Origin: CBDCUF01 sp965222525
Lineage (GTDB): Bacteria; Pseudomonadota; Alphaproteobacteria; Rickettsiales; UBA8987
Length of the DNA: 64,000 bases
Direction of reading: 5' to 3'
Assembly (NCBI GenBank): GCA_965222525.1
Contig: OZ244955.1
Coordinates: forward strand, 62,001 to 126,000
Both the position numbers and the translations under genes were made by a program. Below the pieces are notes generated by a model, which was not told the DNA's origin, ran no database searches, and was given only the letters and a program-made list of their open reading frames with translations. Shown piece by piece: positions 1-8,158 of the stretch; position 1 is the stretch's first letter, and each line of letters begins with the position of its first letter.

Positions 1-1181
1 GTCTGCCAGCGGTCTTTATACAGGGATTTAAGCTGTGAAAAATCTTGAACTATACCGTGTAGCTGAAGCCCGTATCCAGCCATCAGCCCATAACTTTGCT
101 CGATAATATCCAGCCTGTCGAGAGTGGCCATTTCCTCCAACATGAAATAGGTCGGAATGACAGGTTTTACAGGCGCAGCCGTCACTGCCTGAATGGCGGC
201 AGCAATCATACTGCGCAGCCATCCCCGAAAGGTTGGGATACGCCGCGCCGGAAGGATGATATAGACAGTGGTGTTACCACCTGCCAGTTCGTCAAAACTA
301 AAGGTCGAATGTGACAGGCTTTCACGGATGAGGCGACTTTCCAGGAAGTGCGTATTGCTCTGTGCGGTAGAAATCACCCCGGAAAGCTCACGCTCGGCCT
401 TGTTGGTAATACGTCCGGCTGCTGCCCGTACCAGCGGATTATGGCTTTGCAGCATGCCGGGGGCAATCAGGTTGCCATGTTCATCCTTACGGCCTGCGAC
501 ATACTCATAAAATTCTCTGGACGGCAGGTTTAAAATATCGCGTACCTTGCCGAGGTTTGCACCCTCGATACTACTGCCGTCTCCGGCCAGCAAAGGCGCG
601 TCATTTTCTGCCACTACACTCAAGATAAGCCCGGTAATAAGTGATTGCGCTTCCAGTGACCAGTGCGGCTCAATCGAGGCACTACCGGGCGGGATAACCA
701 GCCCTTCGGCAATCAGCATGGCATTCTCAAACGCTTCGTCGCTACCCAGATCAACAGTATCTACCAGATTGAGCCGATCTGGTTTGGCACCCAGATAGGA
801 ACTGACACAATCACACGGATCATGCAGGTACACATTCTGCCCCAGTACCTGCGCTCGGTAACGTGCCGTAATCAGGGCAAGCTCACCGTCTTTTATATCC
901 ACCACAACAGCACTTCCCGTGTGCCTCAAAAGATTTGGAACACCGGTGGATACCGATTTACCTGAACGTGTTGGCGCAACGGTCAAAAAATGCCTGCCGC
1001 CGCCATAGGTAATGGGGTAATGTGCGTCACCCTGTTTTTCGGGAAGGCCATAACCAAGGAAATGGTGACCGTTTTCACCATAATCGCGTTCATGCAGGTG
1101 CTTTTTATTGGCCCATTCAGCGGAACCCTGCAAATGCGAGTCCCGCTGATGGAAATAGCGGGATTTATCATGGGCTGACAT
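1..1181 (-). CDS. traG: VirD4/TraG-family type IV coupling protein, C-terminus outside window
   Basis: Translating the minus strand from ATG 1181 gives an open frame of 393 codons that runs off the left edge. Near the start is the family signature GSAEWANKK. About 60 residues in comes the Walker A region (LTVAPTRSGKS), and further on a Walker B-like stretch (YFMLEEMATL). These are hallmarks of the hexameric coupling ATPases that feed DNA or effectors into a type IV secretion channel at the inner membrane. The start is supported by GGAGG seven bases upstream and overlaps the preceding gene by 14 bp. Unlike most VirD4 proteins, the frame has no N-terminal membrane helices before the GSA motif, so a separate membrane partner may anchor it. 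The frame is not obvious if only complete ORFs are considered, because it has no stop inside the window. Confidence 0.88.
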   Translation of the reverse strand, partial: MSAHDKSRYFHQRDSHLQGSAEWANKKHLHERDYGENGHHFLGYGLPEKQGDAHYPITYGGGRHFLTVAPTRSGKSVSTGVPNLLRHTGSAVVVDIKDGELALITARYRAQVLGQNVYLHDPCDCVSSYLGAKPDRLNLVDTVDLGSDEAFENAMLIAEGLVIPPGSASIEPHWSLEAQSLITGLILSVVAENDAPLLAGDGSSIEGANLGKVRDILNLPSREFYEYVAGRKDEHGNLIAPGMLQSHNPLVRAAAGRITNKAERELSGVISTAQSNTHFLESRLIRESLSHSTFSFDELAGGNTTVYIILPARRIPTFRGWLRSMIAAAIQAVTAAPVKPVIPTYFMLEEMATLDRLDIIEQSYGLMAGYGLQLHGIVQDFSQLKSLYKDRWQ

Positions 1182-2226
1182 GATGACCTCCGCTCCTGCT
1201 GCATGCAGTGATGTTGAGCACCCGCTGCTTACGGTAGGCATTGCCGATAGCATCAAAATACCCGGCCAGTGTGCCGCGTATATTGCTGCCCTGAACCATA
1301 AAACCGTCGGCAAGTTCGGCCAGATGCTGGTCGCTATGTTCGCCCAGCCAGAAGGTAAAGGTCAGCGTGTCCTGTTTTTCTTGTAGCAGGACATATTTGC
1401 GGCGCTCCGCTTCTTCCGGCGTATCGGAAATCACCCCGTCCGTAACAATGATGACCGCTTTCTGGTGGTTCTTAAATTGGCTCTGCCCCATGAAACGGTA
1501 AATATCGAGAAGCGGTGTATACAGATCAGTGCCACCGGAAGCGGCAATACCCCGCAGATCAAAATGGCCGGGATGGCAGGACTGAAGCTGGCCATAGCCA
1601 TGATCGGTGTAATCATCGCTAAAACTGCCGACCCTGCATTGCGCCGTATCCGGTAAGAGGCCAAGGAAGTGCTTTGCTGTGCGCGTCACATCCCCAATCA
1701 CTGCTTCCATGCTGCCGGAACGATCCAGGAGCAAAGCAAACAACATCGGCGGTGCGGCTATCTCTACGTCTTCATAATCAAAGCAAAGTTTCTTCCCGCC
1801 GATGTCATAGGCCGCAAGACTGGATACTGGCGGCACCACGAAATTACCTGCTGCGTCCTTGAACGAGGCAATGATCTGCAAGCCCTTAGCAGTTTGGTGC
1901 GCCTTGATAATATCAGCACTGCCGCCGCTAAATCCAATCACCACATCATGCTGCGGGTCAATGTCATAGCCGGATTTGATAGCCACGCCGTTGGCGTCAA
2001 AAAGATCAAGAGCACCGACCACGGCAATCAATTCATCACTGGGAATTAGCGCCGGATCGGTGCGGATTTTAAGGGAAATATCCCGCTCAAAATCATACTT
2101 ACTCTTAATGGTGATTTTTACTGGCGGCGCGTCACTGCGGGAGATAATGGATATATCTCCCGCAATAGCACTGCCGGTCAAAGCGATACAGGCAAGCCAG
2201 CCCCAAATAATTTGTTTAAGTGTCAT
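1168..2226 (-). CDS. Secreted von Willebrand factor A domain protein
   Basis: A 352-residue protein with an N-terminal signal peptide (hydrophobic stretch, AIAGD cleavage region near residue 22). The second half is a vWA domain with an intact MIDAS: D168-x-S170-x-S172, T233 in GGTDLY, and D263 in VTDG. vWA domains of this type bind a divalent metal and a protein ligand. The gene lies in a tight leftward operon: 9 bp after the preceding gene, and overlapping the start of the TraG-like gene by 14 bp. Co-translation with the coupling protein suggests a role in transfer or in cell-cell contact, but that is inference. No closer family was recognised. Confidence 0.75.
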   Translation of the reverse strand: MTLKQIIWGWLACIALTGSAIAGDISIISRSDAPPVKITIKSKYDFERDISLKIRTDPALIPSDELIAVVGALDLFDANGVAIKSGYDIDPQHDVVIGFSGGSADIIKAHQTAKGLQIIASFKDAAGNFVVPPVSSLAAYDIGGKKLCFDYEDVEIAAPPMLFALLLDRSGSMEAVIGDVTRTAKHFLGLLPDTAQCRVGSFSDDYTDHGYGQLQSCHPGHFDLRGIAASGGTDLYTPLLDIYRFMGQSQFKNHQKAVIIVTDGVISDTPEEAERRKYVLLQEKQDTLTFTFWLGEHSDQHLAELADGFMVQGSNIRGTLAGYFDAIGNAYRKQRVLNITACSRSGGHHVSP

Positions 2227-2235
2227 AGCGGCCTC

Positions 2236-2910
2236 CTACAGTAAATGTTCAAGATTGGCGGCGGTCTGGGCAGCATCCATCAGGATAAAGTCAATCTCAC
2301 CTTTGGCTTTACGATCCATGACGCCCTGATCCATCAGGTAATTCAGGAACACTTCATCCTGGTCTTCATGGATGTTGTAGAGCTTGAGCACGGAAAACTG
2401 CCCGGTCATCTCACCAAATTTGCAATCTGCCGGAAGCTGCTGCGGTACTTTGATCTGGATTTCTTCATCCGTATCCTGAAACGGCACATGGATGCCGCTA
2501 CCGATCCAATACAGACGCACCGTATTCGGCTGAGAGAGGCGCAATGTGGTATTGATCTGCTCAAAAGACAGCACCAGGTCGGAAAAGGTCGGCTGGAAGG
2601 TGATTTTCTCCAGCACCTGCTGTCCTTGCTGTGCCAGTTGTGCAGGCGTACCGCTCCAGGTGATACGGTTCGGTGCAGCAGAGAGCACAATAGAAATGGT
2701 TGCATCACGCGTTGCCCGTTTGCGTTGCAAGGATGTCAGTTGATGCAGCAAATGCTTAATTGTGAGCATCGCCGCATCTTGATCGGTAACGGAGCCGCCG
2801 TTTTCGATCAGCACAATAATAGCTGTTTCTTCTTTGGCGGCAGCCTTGGCATGTATTGGCGCAAAGGCCAGCGCCAATACGGCCATGAATGAAATAATGA
2901 AGTTGGACAT
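2236..2910 (-). CDS. Secreted protein, possibly a degenerate vWA domain
   Basis: A 224-residue protein with a clear signal peptide (hydrophobic core then HAKAAAKE). After it comes a beta-strand-like run, IIVLIENGGSV, at the place where vWA proteins carry the DxSxS metal motif. Here the acidic first residue and the serines are mostly lost. The alternating strand and helix pattern that follows fits a Rossmann-like vWA fold. It sits 9 bp upstream of the intact vWA gene and 2 bp downstream of a membrane-protein gene, in one leftward operon. A non-metal-binding vWA partner is a reasonable inference, but I do not recognise the family. Confidence 0.55.
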   Translation of the reverse strand: MSNFIISFMAVLALAFAPIHAKAAAKEETAIIVLIENGGSVTDQDAAMLTIKHLLHQLTSLQRKRATRDATISIVLSAAPNRITWSGTPAQLAQQGQQVLEKITFQPTFSDLVLSFEQINTTLRLSQPNTVRLYWIGSGIHVPFQDTDEEIQIKVPQQLPADCKFGEMTGQFSVLKLYNIHEDQDEVFLNYLMDQGVMDRKAKGEIDFILMDAAQTAANLEHLL

Positions 2911-2912
2911 GA

Positions 2913-3512
2913 TTATACCTCTTTGAGTGAATGTTTGAGTGAGTAAGCGGCCTTGGCCGTTAGTAGCGCGATGATGGTATTAATGAGTGCCATCAGGGCC
3001 GCCACTAGCATTCCTAAATCCTCGTGAGCGGATAACATCTCCAGCCATTCATTTGACTGCTCCAGCCCAAAAGCATTGGGAGCTGCTTGCTTGGCAATCA
3101 GGGAATAGAGGTTTGTTACTTCCAGGAAGATAACGATGCAGAAAAGTGCCATCAGAAAGACTGCATAAACCTGATTCATCGGCTTGGAGAACCAGGCCTG
3201 TGGCTGCTCATGAATTCTCTGGTGCAACACCACGCCCCAGATATGGATAGGAACCGTTACGCTGAAGAACGCCAGGATGCCTGCTACCAGATGTGCGGCG
3301 GTCATTTCCTCATCAATCAAGTTGAAGATTGGGCCTACAATTGGAAGTTCAGAGAGAAACAGATTACTGAACAGACCGATGGTTTCCGTGTAAACACTCA
3401 GATAAAGCACAAACACGGCAGCCTCCGGTATCAGGCAAAGGAACAGAATCAAGAAACGCTTGATCGGCGTTCCTCCTGTCGTTGGTGGTAAAAAATTTGG
3501 ATTTGCGTCCAT
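2913..3512 (-). CDS. Four-helix membrane protein of the TraG operon
   Basis: A roughly 200-residue protein with four predicted membrane segments: near the N-terminus (FLILFLCLIPEAAVFVLY), two in the middle (LVAGILAFFSVTVPIHIW and VYAVFLMALFCIVIFLEV), and one near the end (LGMLVAALMALINTIIALL). I chose ATG 3512 over an upstream alternative because GGAG lies at a proper distance before it and the longer form adds a basic, non-conserved-looking leader. It is the first gene of a leftward operon that continues with two secreted vWA-like proteins and the coupling ATPase. Since the coupling protein lacks its own membrane helices, this protein could be its anchor. That is inference only. Confidence 0.6.
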   Translation of the reverse strand: MDANPNFLPPTTGGTPIKRFLILFLCLIPEAAVFVLYLSVYTETIGLFSNLFLSELPIVGPIFNLIDEEMTAAHLVAGILAFFSVTVPIHIWGVVLHQRIHEQPQAWFSKPMNQVYAVFLMALFCIVIFLEVTNLYSLIAKQAAPNAFGLEQSNEWLEMLSAHEDLGMLVAALMALINTIIALLTAKAAYSLKHSLKEV

Positions 3513-3593
3513 AAGATTTCTCCGTTTTTTGTTGTTTAGCCACATGGCTGATTGCCAGGATAAACGGAGAATTTTCTTCAGGTGGGTGAGAGG

Positions 3594-3628
3594 CAAAAAG
3601 CGCCGCAACCAGAACGGCTACGGCGCTT
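3594..3628 (-). terminator. Rho-independent terminator
   Basis: On the minus strand an 8-bp perfect stem (AAGCGCCG pairing with CGGCGCTT) is followed by a T-run. It lies just after the stop of the gene at 3639-3992 and ends that transcript before the TraG operon. Confidence 0.75.
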
Positions 3629-3638
3629 CTTGATAAGA

Positions 3639-3992
3639 TTATTTTCCGAAATGACGCGCCACATCGGGCTGCATCACACGAAAATACAGGTCGATAAGCC
3701 GGTCACGCCTTGGATGTACACAACATTCCGATTGCAGGAAGTCGCGGACATACCGTTCGTGATTGTCCCACACATCATCGACTAACGGAATCAGGAAGGC
3801 ATCCCCGTTGGGATACACGAGTTCCATGTTGCTCCTGTCAACATGAAGAAACATATCCTGAATTGCATCCGGCCATACGCGATGCGCGATACCGGTATTG
3901 CGCACGGCGAGCTTAAGCCAGTTACGATACGGTAAGGAATGCAATTCCGTGTTACTTGCTACGCAGATAGTACGTTTAGTTTGGTTTGGCAT
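3639..3992 (-). CDS. Small orphan protein, paralogue A
   Basis: A 117-residue hydrophilic protein with no recognised domain. ATG 3992 is chosen because a GGAGG sits seven bases upstream; the longer reading would need a TTG inside that ribosome binding site. The protein aligns along its length with the neighbour at 4259-4624. Shared blocks are an ICxAS start, YRNxLK, an isoleucine-proline-leucine followed by DD, HERxxRD, and a C-terminal FxxxxxxPxxAxxF pattern. Each copy has its own terminator and a spacer in front, so each is probably a single-gene unit. The function is unknown. Confidence 0.6.
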   Translation of the reverse strand: MPNQTKRTICVASNTELHSLPYRNWLKLAVRNTGIAHRVWPDAIQDMFLHVDRSNMELVYPNGDAFLIPLVDDVWDNHERYVRDFLQSECCVHPRRDRLIDLYFRVMQPDVARHFGK

Positions 3993-4203
3993 GTTAGCCT
4001 CCAATAGTTAATTGGAGGACCGGCCCTCGCGGTTGAACAAATCAACGGCGTTGAAGTGGGCGTTTATGCGCCTGTGAGGAAAGGATGGCCACCCTTGTCA
4101 TACGAAACGTATCGATGATCTTTTAAGTCGTTGATATAATTGTAATTTAATAGCCCTACGATAGTAGGTAATATTATTACCCAATAGGTTTTGTATGCGA
4201 TAA

Positions 4204-4244
4204 GAAAAAAGATGTGCCGCAGTTTGCTGTGACTACGGCACATC
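4204..4244 (-). terminator. Rho-independent terminator
   Basis: On the minus strand GATGTGCCG pairs perfectly with CGGCACATC around a 16-nt loop and is followed by TTTTTTC. It ends the transcript of the gene at 4259-4624. The remaining intergenic DNA (about 3993-4203) is AT-rich and probably holds the promoter of paralogue A, but no clear -35/-10 pair was found. Confidence 0.8.
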
Positions 4245-4258
4245 CAAGCAAGCCCGGC

Positions 4259-4624
4259 TCATTCAAAACGGGCAGCGATTTCCGGAAATACAGTCAATTT
4301 ATAGAACGCATCTAAAAATCTCTCCGCTTCCGGGTCTGTGCACTCATCCGAGTTCATGACGTCCCTGAGAAAACGCTCATGGGAAATAATGTCGTCAATT
4401 AACGGAATCTCACATTCCTTCACAAGCTTTATGCCTTTCATGTCTGCGATCAGCAACGCATGCTGAATAAGCGTTGGACACATACGTTGTGTCATTTTCT
4501 TATCAGCCCGTACCACCTCCTTGAGTTGGTTACGGTATACTTGCGACATAATCTGCTCATCCGATGCCAGGCAGATCATTTTTGGGTATTCGCCATAAGT
4601 TGCAGGTTCATAGTTTGTTTTCAT
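4259..4624 (-). CDS. Small orphan protein, paralogue B
   Basis: A 121-residue hydrophilic protein, second member of a tandem pair with the gene at 3639-3992. ATG 4624 is chosen because AAGGAGAAG lies just before it; the longer frame adds an unrelated basic leader. Matching positions with paralogue A include MICLAS versus TICVAS, YRNQLK versus YRNWLK, IPLIDD versus IPLVDD, and HERFLRD versus HERYVRD. Divergence is clear, so the duplication is not recent. The acidic-basic alternation without hydrophobic segments suggests a cytoplasmic, perhaps regulatory or protein-binding role. No function can be assigned. Confidence 0.6.
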   Translation of the reverse strand: MKTNYEPATYGEYPKMICLASDEQIMSQVYRNQLKEVVRADKKMTQRMCPTLIQHALLIADMKGIKLVKECEIPLIDDIISHERFLRDVMNSDECTDPEAERFLDAFYKLTVFPEIAARFE

Positions 4625-4770
4625 GGTTCTTCTCCTTGTTGGAAGAAGAACTGGCCAGTTCAGTTTAATAAAAATTCTCAATTGATGTTTTGATGGTAGC
4701 GCAGCGAGAAGCTGTCACAATAATTAAGGCGCTGAAAATAATGACAATTATGCAAGGAAAAGGTGGTGTT

Positions 4771-4829
4771 TTGACATAATTTATTGAAATCTGCCAGAAA
4801 ACAGTCAGAATGTCAGAATTATGTCAGAA
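4771..4829 (+). promoter_or_regulatory. Candidate promoter and GTCAGAA repeats
   Basis: A perfect TTGACA is at 4771-4776, but no good -10 box follows at 17 bp. Downstream, the word CAGAA occurs four times (4795-4799, 4806-4810, 4814-4818, 4825-4829), three of them as GTCAGAA. The repeats run across the start codon at 4821. They could be operator half-sites for autoregulation. No Shine-Dalgarno is seen, so a leaderless message is possible. Confidence 0.35.
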
Positions 4830-5714
4830 AATGAAAATCATTTGTCTTATTCCCCTGCCAATATTCTTTATGTTTTAGGGATGGTAGAGAGGGCTTATAA
4901 TGAAAGTAAGCTATCATTTGGCAGCCTAGCTCATGCTGTAGATAGTATAGGTTTTTCTCGGGGAAATTGGGATAATATTTTAAAAGATAAGAAAAAATAC
5001 TCGGAAGGAAAAAAGCAAATCCCAGAAGCTGTTTTTAATAAAATAGTTAATTATCTGGTCGAAATAAATGCCCTTTCAAATAAAAACATCAACGAAAAGA
5101 ACCATAGAAATGTAACAGAGATTGAAGATTATTTGCATTATGCTGTTTCCAGTTTTCTGAATATATCATCTGAAACGGAAACATCGCAGATTGAGCTAGA
5201 AGGATACTATATCATGTATAAGCCTTCTAGCATTGGTGGTCTAGATAACGCTAATGATCAGCAAGGCTTTGCTAAAACGATTATCTGCTTAGAGGCAATG
5301 CAAACAGGCGCAATTCGTTTCAAGGAAATAATACATTATGCAATGTCTGAAAAAGAACAAAAAAAGAAAAACCAAGTTACAGGATACTTATGGCAAGCTG
5401 GAGAAAATGTTCTTTTGATTGGTATGGATGATGATACCAAATTTACAAGGTTGTTAATTTTAAAAAGAGCCCGTGGGAGTAAAAATAGATTAGAAGATTT
5501 GAAGGGTGCATGCCTTATGGTGGATGGTAGCACACCTTTTGCTTTCCCCGTCTATCTGGAGCGTGCAAACATACGTTCGCCTAGTCACTTAAAAAGTGTC
5601 GTGAAGGAACTTGATGTAATAGAGCAAAAGGATGTCCCTATATCTGCTAGAAATCATCTCAAAACAAAAATTGTGGATGGTATAGCGTACTTTAATATTA
5701 ACAAGGGCTTGTAA
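4821..5714 (+). CDS. AT-rich orphan protein, possible N-terminal DNA-binding domain
   Basis: A 297-residue protein encoded by DNA clearly richer in A and T than its neighbours, which suggests recent transfer. Residues about 15-85 are helical and could form a helix-turn-helix. They include the segment LAHAVDSIGFSRGNWDNILK, whose spacing fits such a fold, but no family was recognised. The C-terminal two thirds are mixed strand and helix (GYYIMYKP, TGYLWQAGENVLLIGMDDD). The gene stands alone on the plus strand and its 3' end overlaps the converging gene at 5698-6000 by 17 bp. GTCAGAA repeats surround the start. A transcriptional regulator is the likeliest guess. Confidence 0.5.
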   Translation: MSENENHLSYSPANILYVLGMVERAYNESKLSFGSLAHAVDSIGFSRGNWDNILKDKKKYSEGKKQIPEAVFNKIVNYLVEINALSNKNINEKNHRNVTEIEDYLHYAVSSFLNISSETETSQIELEGYYIMYKPSSIGGLDNANDQQGFAKTIICLEAMQTGAIRFKEIIHYAMSEKEQKKKNQVTGYLWQAGENVLLIGMDDDTKFTRLLILKRARGSKNRLEDLKGACLMVDGSTPFAFPVYLERANIRSPSHLKSVVKELDVIEQKDVPISARNHLKTKIVDGIAYFNINKGL

Positions 5715-6000
5715 AAGCTGGGGGGTGACGGTCAAAGACACCCTCTCTATGTAATTCATACATATTGCACATTATACGCATAGCTCGATCTGTTTCGGTT
5801 GGATCAACGCCTATTTCACGTAAATCTTTCATCCGCTGTTGGAGTTCTGTTACTGGAATGTAAAATTCTTCCTCGTAATCCTCAGTAACCACCACAGGAT
5901 TAGTGATGTTTGTCCTATAAAATTCTGCAACCAACTGCCCCTTGATTTCAGATATGAAAGTGAAACTGCATAGATCACTCTCTTTTTGACGATATTCCAT
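5698..6000 (-). CDS. Small hypothetical protein
   Basis: A 100-residue soluble protein with no recognised domain. The start at 6000 has a strong GGAGG seven bases upstream. The sequence is rich in charged residues, with a helical stretch in the second half (LQQRMKDLREIGVDPTE) and no signal peptide or membrane segment. It follows the resolvase gene (6115-6666) in the same direction after 114 bp of AT-rich DNA and overlaps the end of the converging 297-residue gene. The function is unknown. Confidence 0.5.
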   Translation of the reverse strand: MEYRQKESDLCSFTFISEIKGQLVAEFYRTNITNPVVVTEDYEEEFYIPVTELQQRMKDLREIGVDPTETDRAMRIMCNMYELHREGVFDRHPPAFTSPC

Positions 6001-6114
6001 TGTTTATCCTCCCAAAGAGCGAGAAAATACATATGGTTATACAATGTTTGCAAACTTTATCTGTAGCGAATTGATTCAATTAACAGATTCAAGTTTTTGC
6101 GTTGATGTAATATG

Positions 6115-6666
6115 CTATACTTCCAACCCCAACCGCCGGAACCCATTCTGCAAAGCCTCCTCCGAACAGCCTATTTTGACTGCGATACCTGGAAGGGTTT
6201 CTATGCCGGTCGTAATGGCCGCATAAGCGGCGTGGAGCACATCATTTTTAATCCGGCCTATGTGCTTCCCGTTATTCCGGGCGGCACTCATGCCCTCACG
6301 GGTACGGAGCTTGAGCCGTTTTACTTCCAGTTGGGCGAAAGCGGCCTGTACGATATACATGCATTCTGTTTCCGGTATGGAAAGGTCGTAAGGCATTGTG
6401 CCGATTTGCAAGCGGACACCGCGCCGGGTCAGTTTTTCCCCTTCGCGTATGGCATCCATGACGGAACGATAAGCGCGGCTGATTTCCCAGATAACGAAGG
6501 TATCGCCCGGTTGCAGTTTTCGGATAACGGCATTGTAGATGGGACGCTTGCGGCTCAAGGCAGAGAGTTTTTCAATTTCCATTTCATCGCAGATAGCGCG
6601 GAGTGCTTCAATCTGCCGATCCGGTCGCTGTTCTTCAGTGGATACTCTGAGATAGCCGATTTTCAA
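6115..6666 (-). CDS. Small serine recombinase (resolvase/invertase)
   Basis: A 183-residue protein of the resolvase-invertase family, which makes double-strand breaks through a serine-DNA link. The catalytic serine is S9 in YLRVSTEEQ. The second catalytic patch reads WEISRAYRS, keeping both arginines of the usual WxxDRLxRS motif but with serine in place of the aspartate. A helix-turn-helix tail (IAVKIGCSEEALQNGFRRLG) binds DNA. The length is typical for a resolvase. It is divergent from the gene at 6846 and the spacer between them carries two matching GGGNNCCC sites, which are candidate binding sites. Likely roles are dimer resolution or a DNA inversion switch. Confidence 0.85.
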   Translation of the reverse strand: MKIGYLRVSTEEQRPDRQIEALRAICDEMEIEKLSALSRKRPIYNAVIRKLQPGDTFVIWEISRAYRSVMDAIREGEKLTRRGVRLQIGTMPYDLSIPETECMYIVQAAFAQLEVKRLKLRTREGMSAARNNGKHIGRIKNDVLHAAYAAITTGIETLPGIAVKIGCSEEALQNGFRRLGLEV

Positions 6667-6702
6667 TACTGTTCTCCGCGTCTGGGGTGAATAAAAAACG
6701 CA

Positions 6703-6830
6703 GAGAAGGGTTCCCTTTTGAAAGAACCCGGTCAGTTCAAACCTTTATACCTGTAAGTCACTGAAAAGACTATACAGTAACCCATCATCCCTATATTTAT
6801 GAAAATAGCAAGAGAAAGGGAACCCTTTTC
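6703..6830. repeat. Paired GGGWWCCC sites between resolvase and divergent gene
   Basis: AGGGTTCCCTTT at 6707-6718 is the exact inverse complement of AAAGGGAACCCT at 6815-6826. Both also fit the direct pattern GAGAA(A)GGGWWCCCTTTT. The pair lies about 108 bp apart in the divergent promoter region, where resolvase target sites or operators are usually found. Confidence 0.5.
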
Positions 6831-6845
6831 AAGGGAGACTTTCTC

Positions 6846-7184
6846 ATGTTTTTCAATAAGAAATGGATGGTTGCAGGCGTTGCGGCAGTGGTGCTTTCTG
6901 GCACACCAGTGTATGCAAGAGAGGTTTTTAAAGGATCGGAATTTCTGGAATGGACAAGAGACAATCAGGAATTTTATATCCGCACCTCTTACAGCATGGG
7001 AGCATTGATCGTTGCTCAATACGATAAAGACCAAGGGAAGTGTTTAGATAGTTGGTTTGCTGATGATGAGCAGACAGCATATGACCATATTCTGGGAGCG
7101 ATAAGGCGCTTCCCGGAGTTTCACCCTAGAGGTACGCTTGTAGCCGTGATGGAAAAGCAATGTGGTAAGTTCTCTAACCAATAA
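6846..7184 (+). CDS. Small exported protein, Rap1a/Tai-like
   Basis: A 112-residue protein with a signal peptide (MVAGVAAVVLSGTPVYA then REVF). The mature part has two cysteines (in GKCLDSW and KQCGKF) and a late HPRGTLVAV motif. Small periplasmic proteins of the Rap1a/Tai immunity type have a similar plan: a FxGxxFLxW-like start, a cysteine followed by a helix, a P-containing turn and a final cysteine. The match is by general pattern only. A GGGAG ribosome site precedes ATG 6846. It is divergent from the resolvase gene and not clearly in an operon with anything. Confidence 0.55.
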   Translation: MFFNKKWMVAGVAAVVLSGTPVYAREVFKGSEFLEWTRDNQEFYIRTSYSMGALIVAQYDKDQGKCLDSWFADDEQTAYDHILGAIRRFPEFHPRGTLVAVMEKQCGKFSNQ

Positions 7185-7193
7185 GCAGAATGC

Positions 7194-7946
7194 CTACATT
7201 TGCGGTTTGGCTGTATCAATCATAGAAGGTTCTTCAACGGGTGATTCAACATTTTCAGGCTGGATTTCCCTTTTTACTGAATAGTCAGCCTGTTCAATAA
7301 TATCATCGTGAATATCTTGTATGTCATCTTTAGACGGCGGGTTATTCTTGTCACTCATCCTATCCCGCGCCCGGCCCAATACATCAACCTGGTAGCGGCG
7401 TATATCGTCAATTCGCTGGCGCGTGTCGTCGGCCTTTTGCCTTTGCCGCTGATAATCCTCGTATGACGGCGCATCATCTTTCCAGACGATACCTGCGGCG
7501 TCTGCCGGATCAACCAACTCCCCATCTTCCGTCCAGACATTGCCGTCTTTATCGCGGAATACCGCCGTACCGTCCGGCAGCTTGTTGGCATTGTCGCGCA
7601 TATCATCCAGAGTATCTTCCGCCTTGGCTAGGTCTTGTTCGGCCTGTGCCAATGCTTTTTCCGTGGCGGCTTCGGCACGGGAAAGTAAATCCATCGTATC
7701 GTTGTAAAGCTTGGCGTATTCCGGGTCTTGTAATAGCAGTTTAAGTGTCGTGTGATTAAGAGTGTGCTTGTCCTGCGGATACGGTCCATCCGGTGTATGA
7801 TGCGGATGAAAACGGTACATGCGCCCGGTACTGCGTCCGGCCATCTCGTTACCATGATCGCGGTGGTTTACCTCACGGCGCTTCGCCGTTTGCTCGTCTA
7901 TGCTTTGCTGGAAGTCACTATCATCAACCGCCACTATCACACCCAT
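7194..7946 (-). CDS. Hypothetical coiled-coil protein
   Basis: About 250 residues, strongly charged. Residues about 80-125 form a likely coiled coil (alanine-, glutamate- and lysine-rich helix around AEAATEKALAQAEQDLAKAE). This is followed by a short strand-rich block (GTAVFRDKDGNVWTEDG) and another helix with arginine and aspartate. There is no signal peptide or membrane segment. The start at 7946 (MGVIVAVDD) is a choice among several; the upstream reading is basic and has no ribosome site, and this start also lacks a strong one. It converges with the exported-protein gene at 6846-7184. The function is not known. Confidence 0.5.
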   Translation of the reverse strand: MGVIVAVDDSDFQQSIDEQTAKRREVNHRDHGNEMAGRSTGRMYRFHPHHTPDGPYPQDKHTLNHTTLKLLLQDPEYAKLYNDTMDLLSRAEAATEKALAQAEQDLAKAEDTLDDMRDNANKLPDGTAVFRDKDGNVWTEDGELVDPADAAGIVWKDDAPSYEDYQRQRQKADDTRQRIDDIRRYQVDVLGRARDRMSDKNNPPSKDDIQDIHDDIIEQADYSVKREIQPENVESPVEEPSMIDTAKPQM

Positions 7947-8115
7947 TATGTTGTTTTTTATCCCTGTTTTACAGGGGGTTTTTATACTGACATTATTATA
8001 CCTGAAATGCCCGGCAGAGGTCAAAAAGTGGAACTATCAATCCGCTCACCCACATCGCCTCTACTGATCTGCTATTTTACCTCCTGACAATCAACGTAAC
8101 CCCTTGTTTGGAAAG

Positions 8116-8148
8116 CGTGCCATGCCCCTTGCGTGGCACGAACAGGAG
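8116..8148 (+). promoter_or_regulatory. Hairpin directly before a ribosome binding site
   Basis: CGTGCCA (8116-8122) pairs with TGGCACG (8134-8140) around an 11-nt loop. AGGAG (8144-8148) follows within four bases. It may shape translation of the three-gene recombinase operon. Confidence 0.4.
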
Positions 8149-8158
8149 AGCTTTGCCT

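Noticed and set aside
268..965. Several plus-strand open frames (268-510, 547-798, 663-965)
   Set aside because: They lie opposite the TraG-like coupling gene, which has clear Walker motifs and runs off the left edge. The plus-strand products have no recognisable features.
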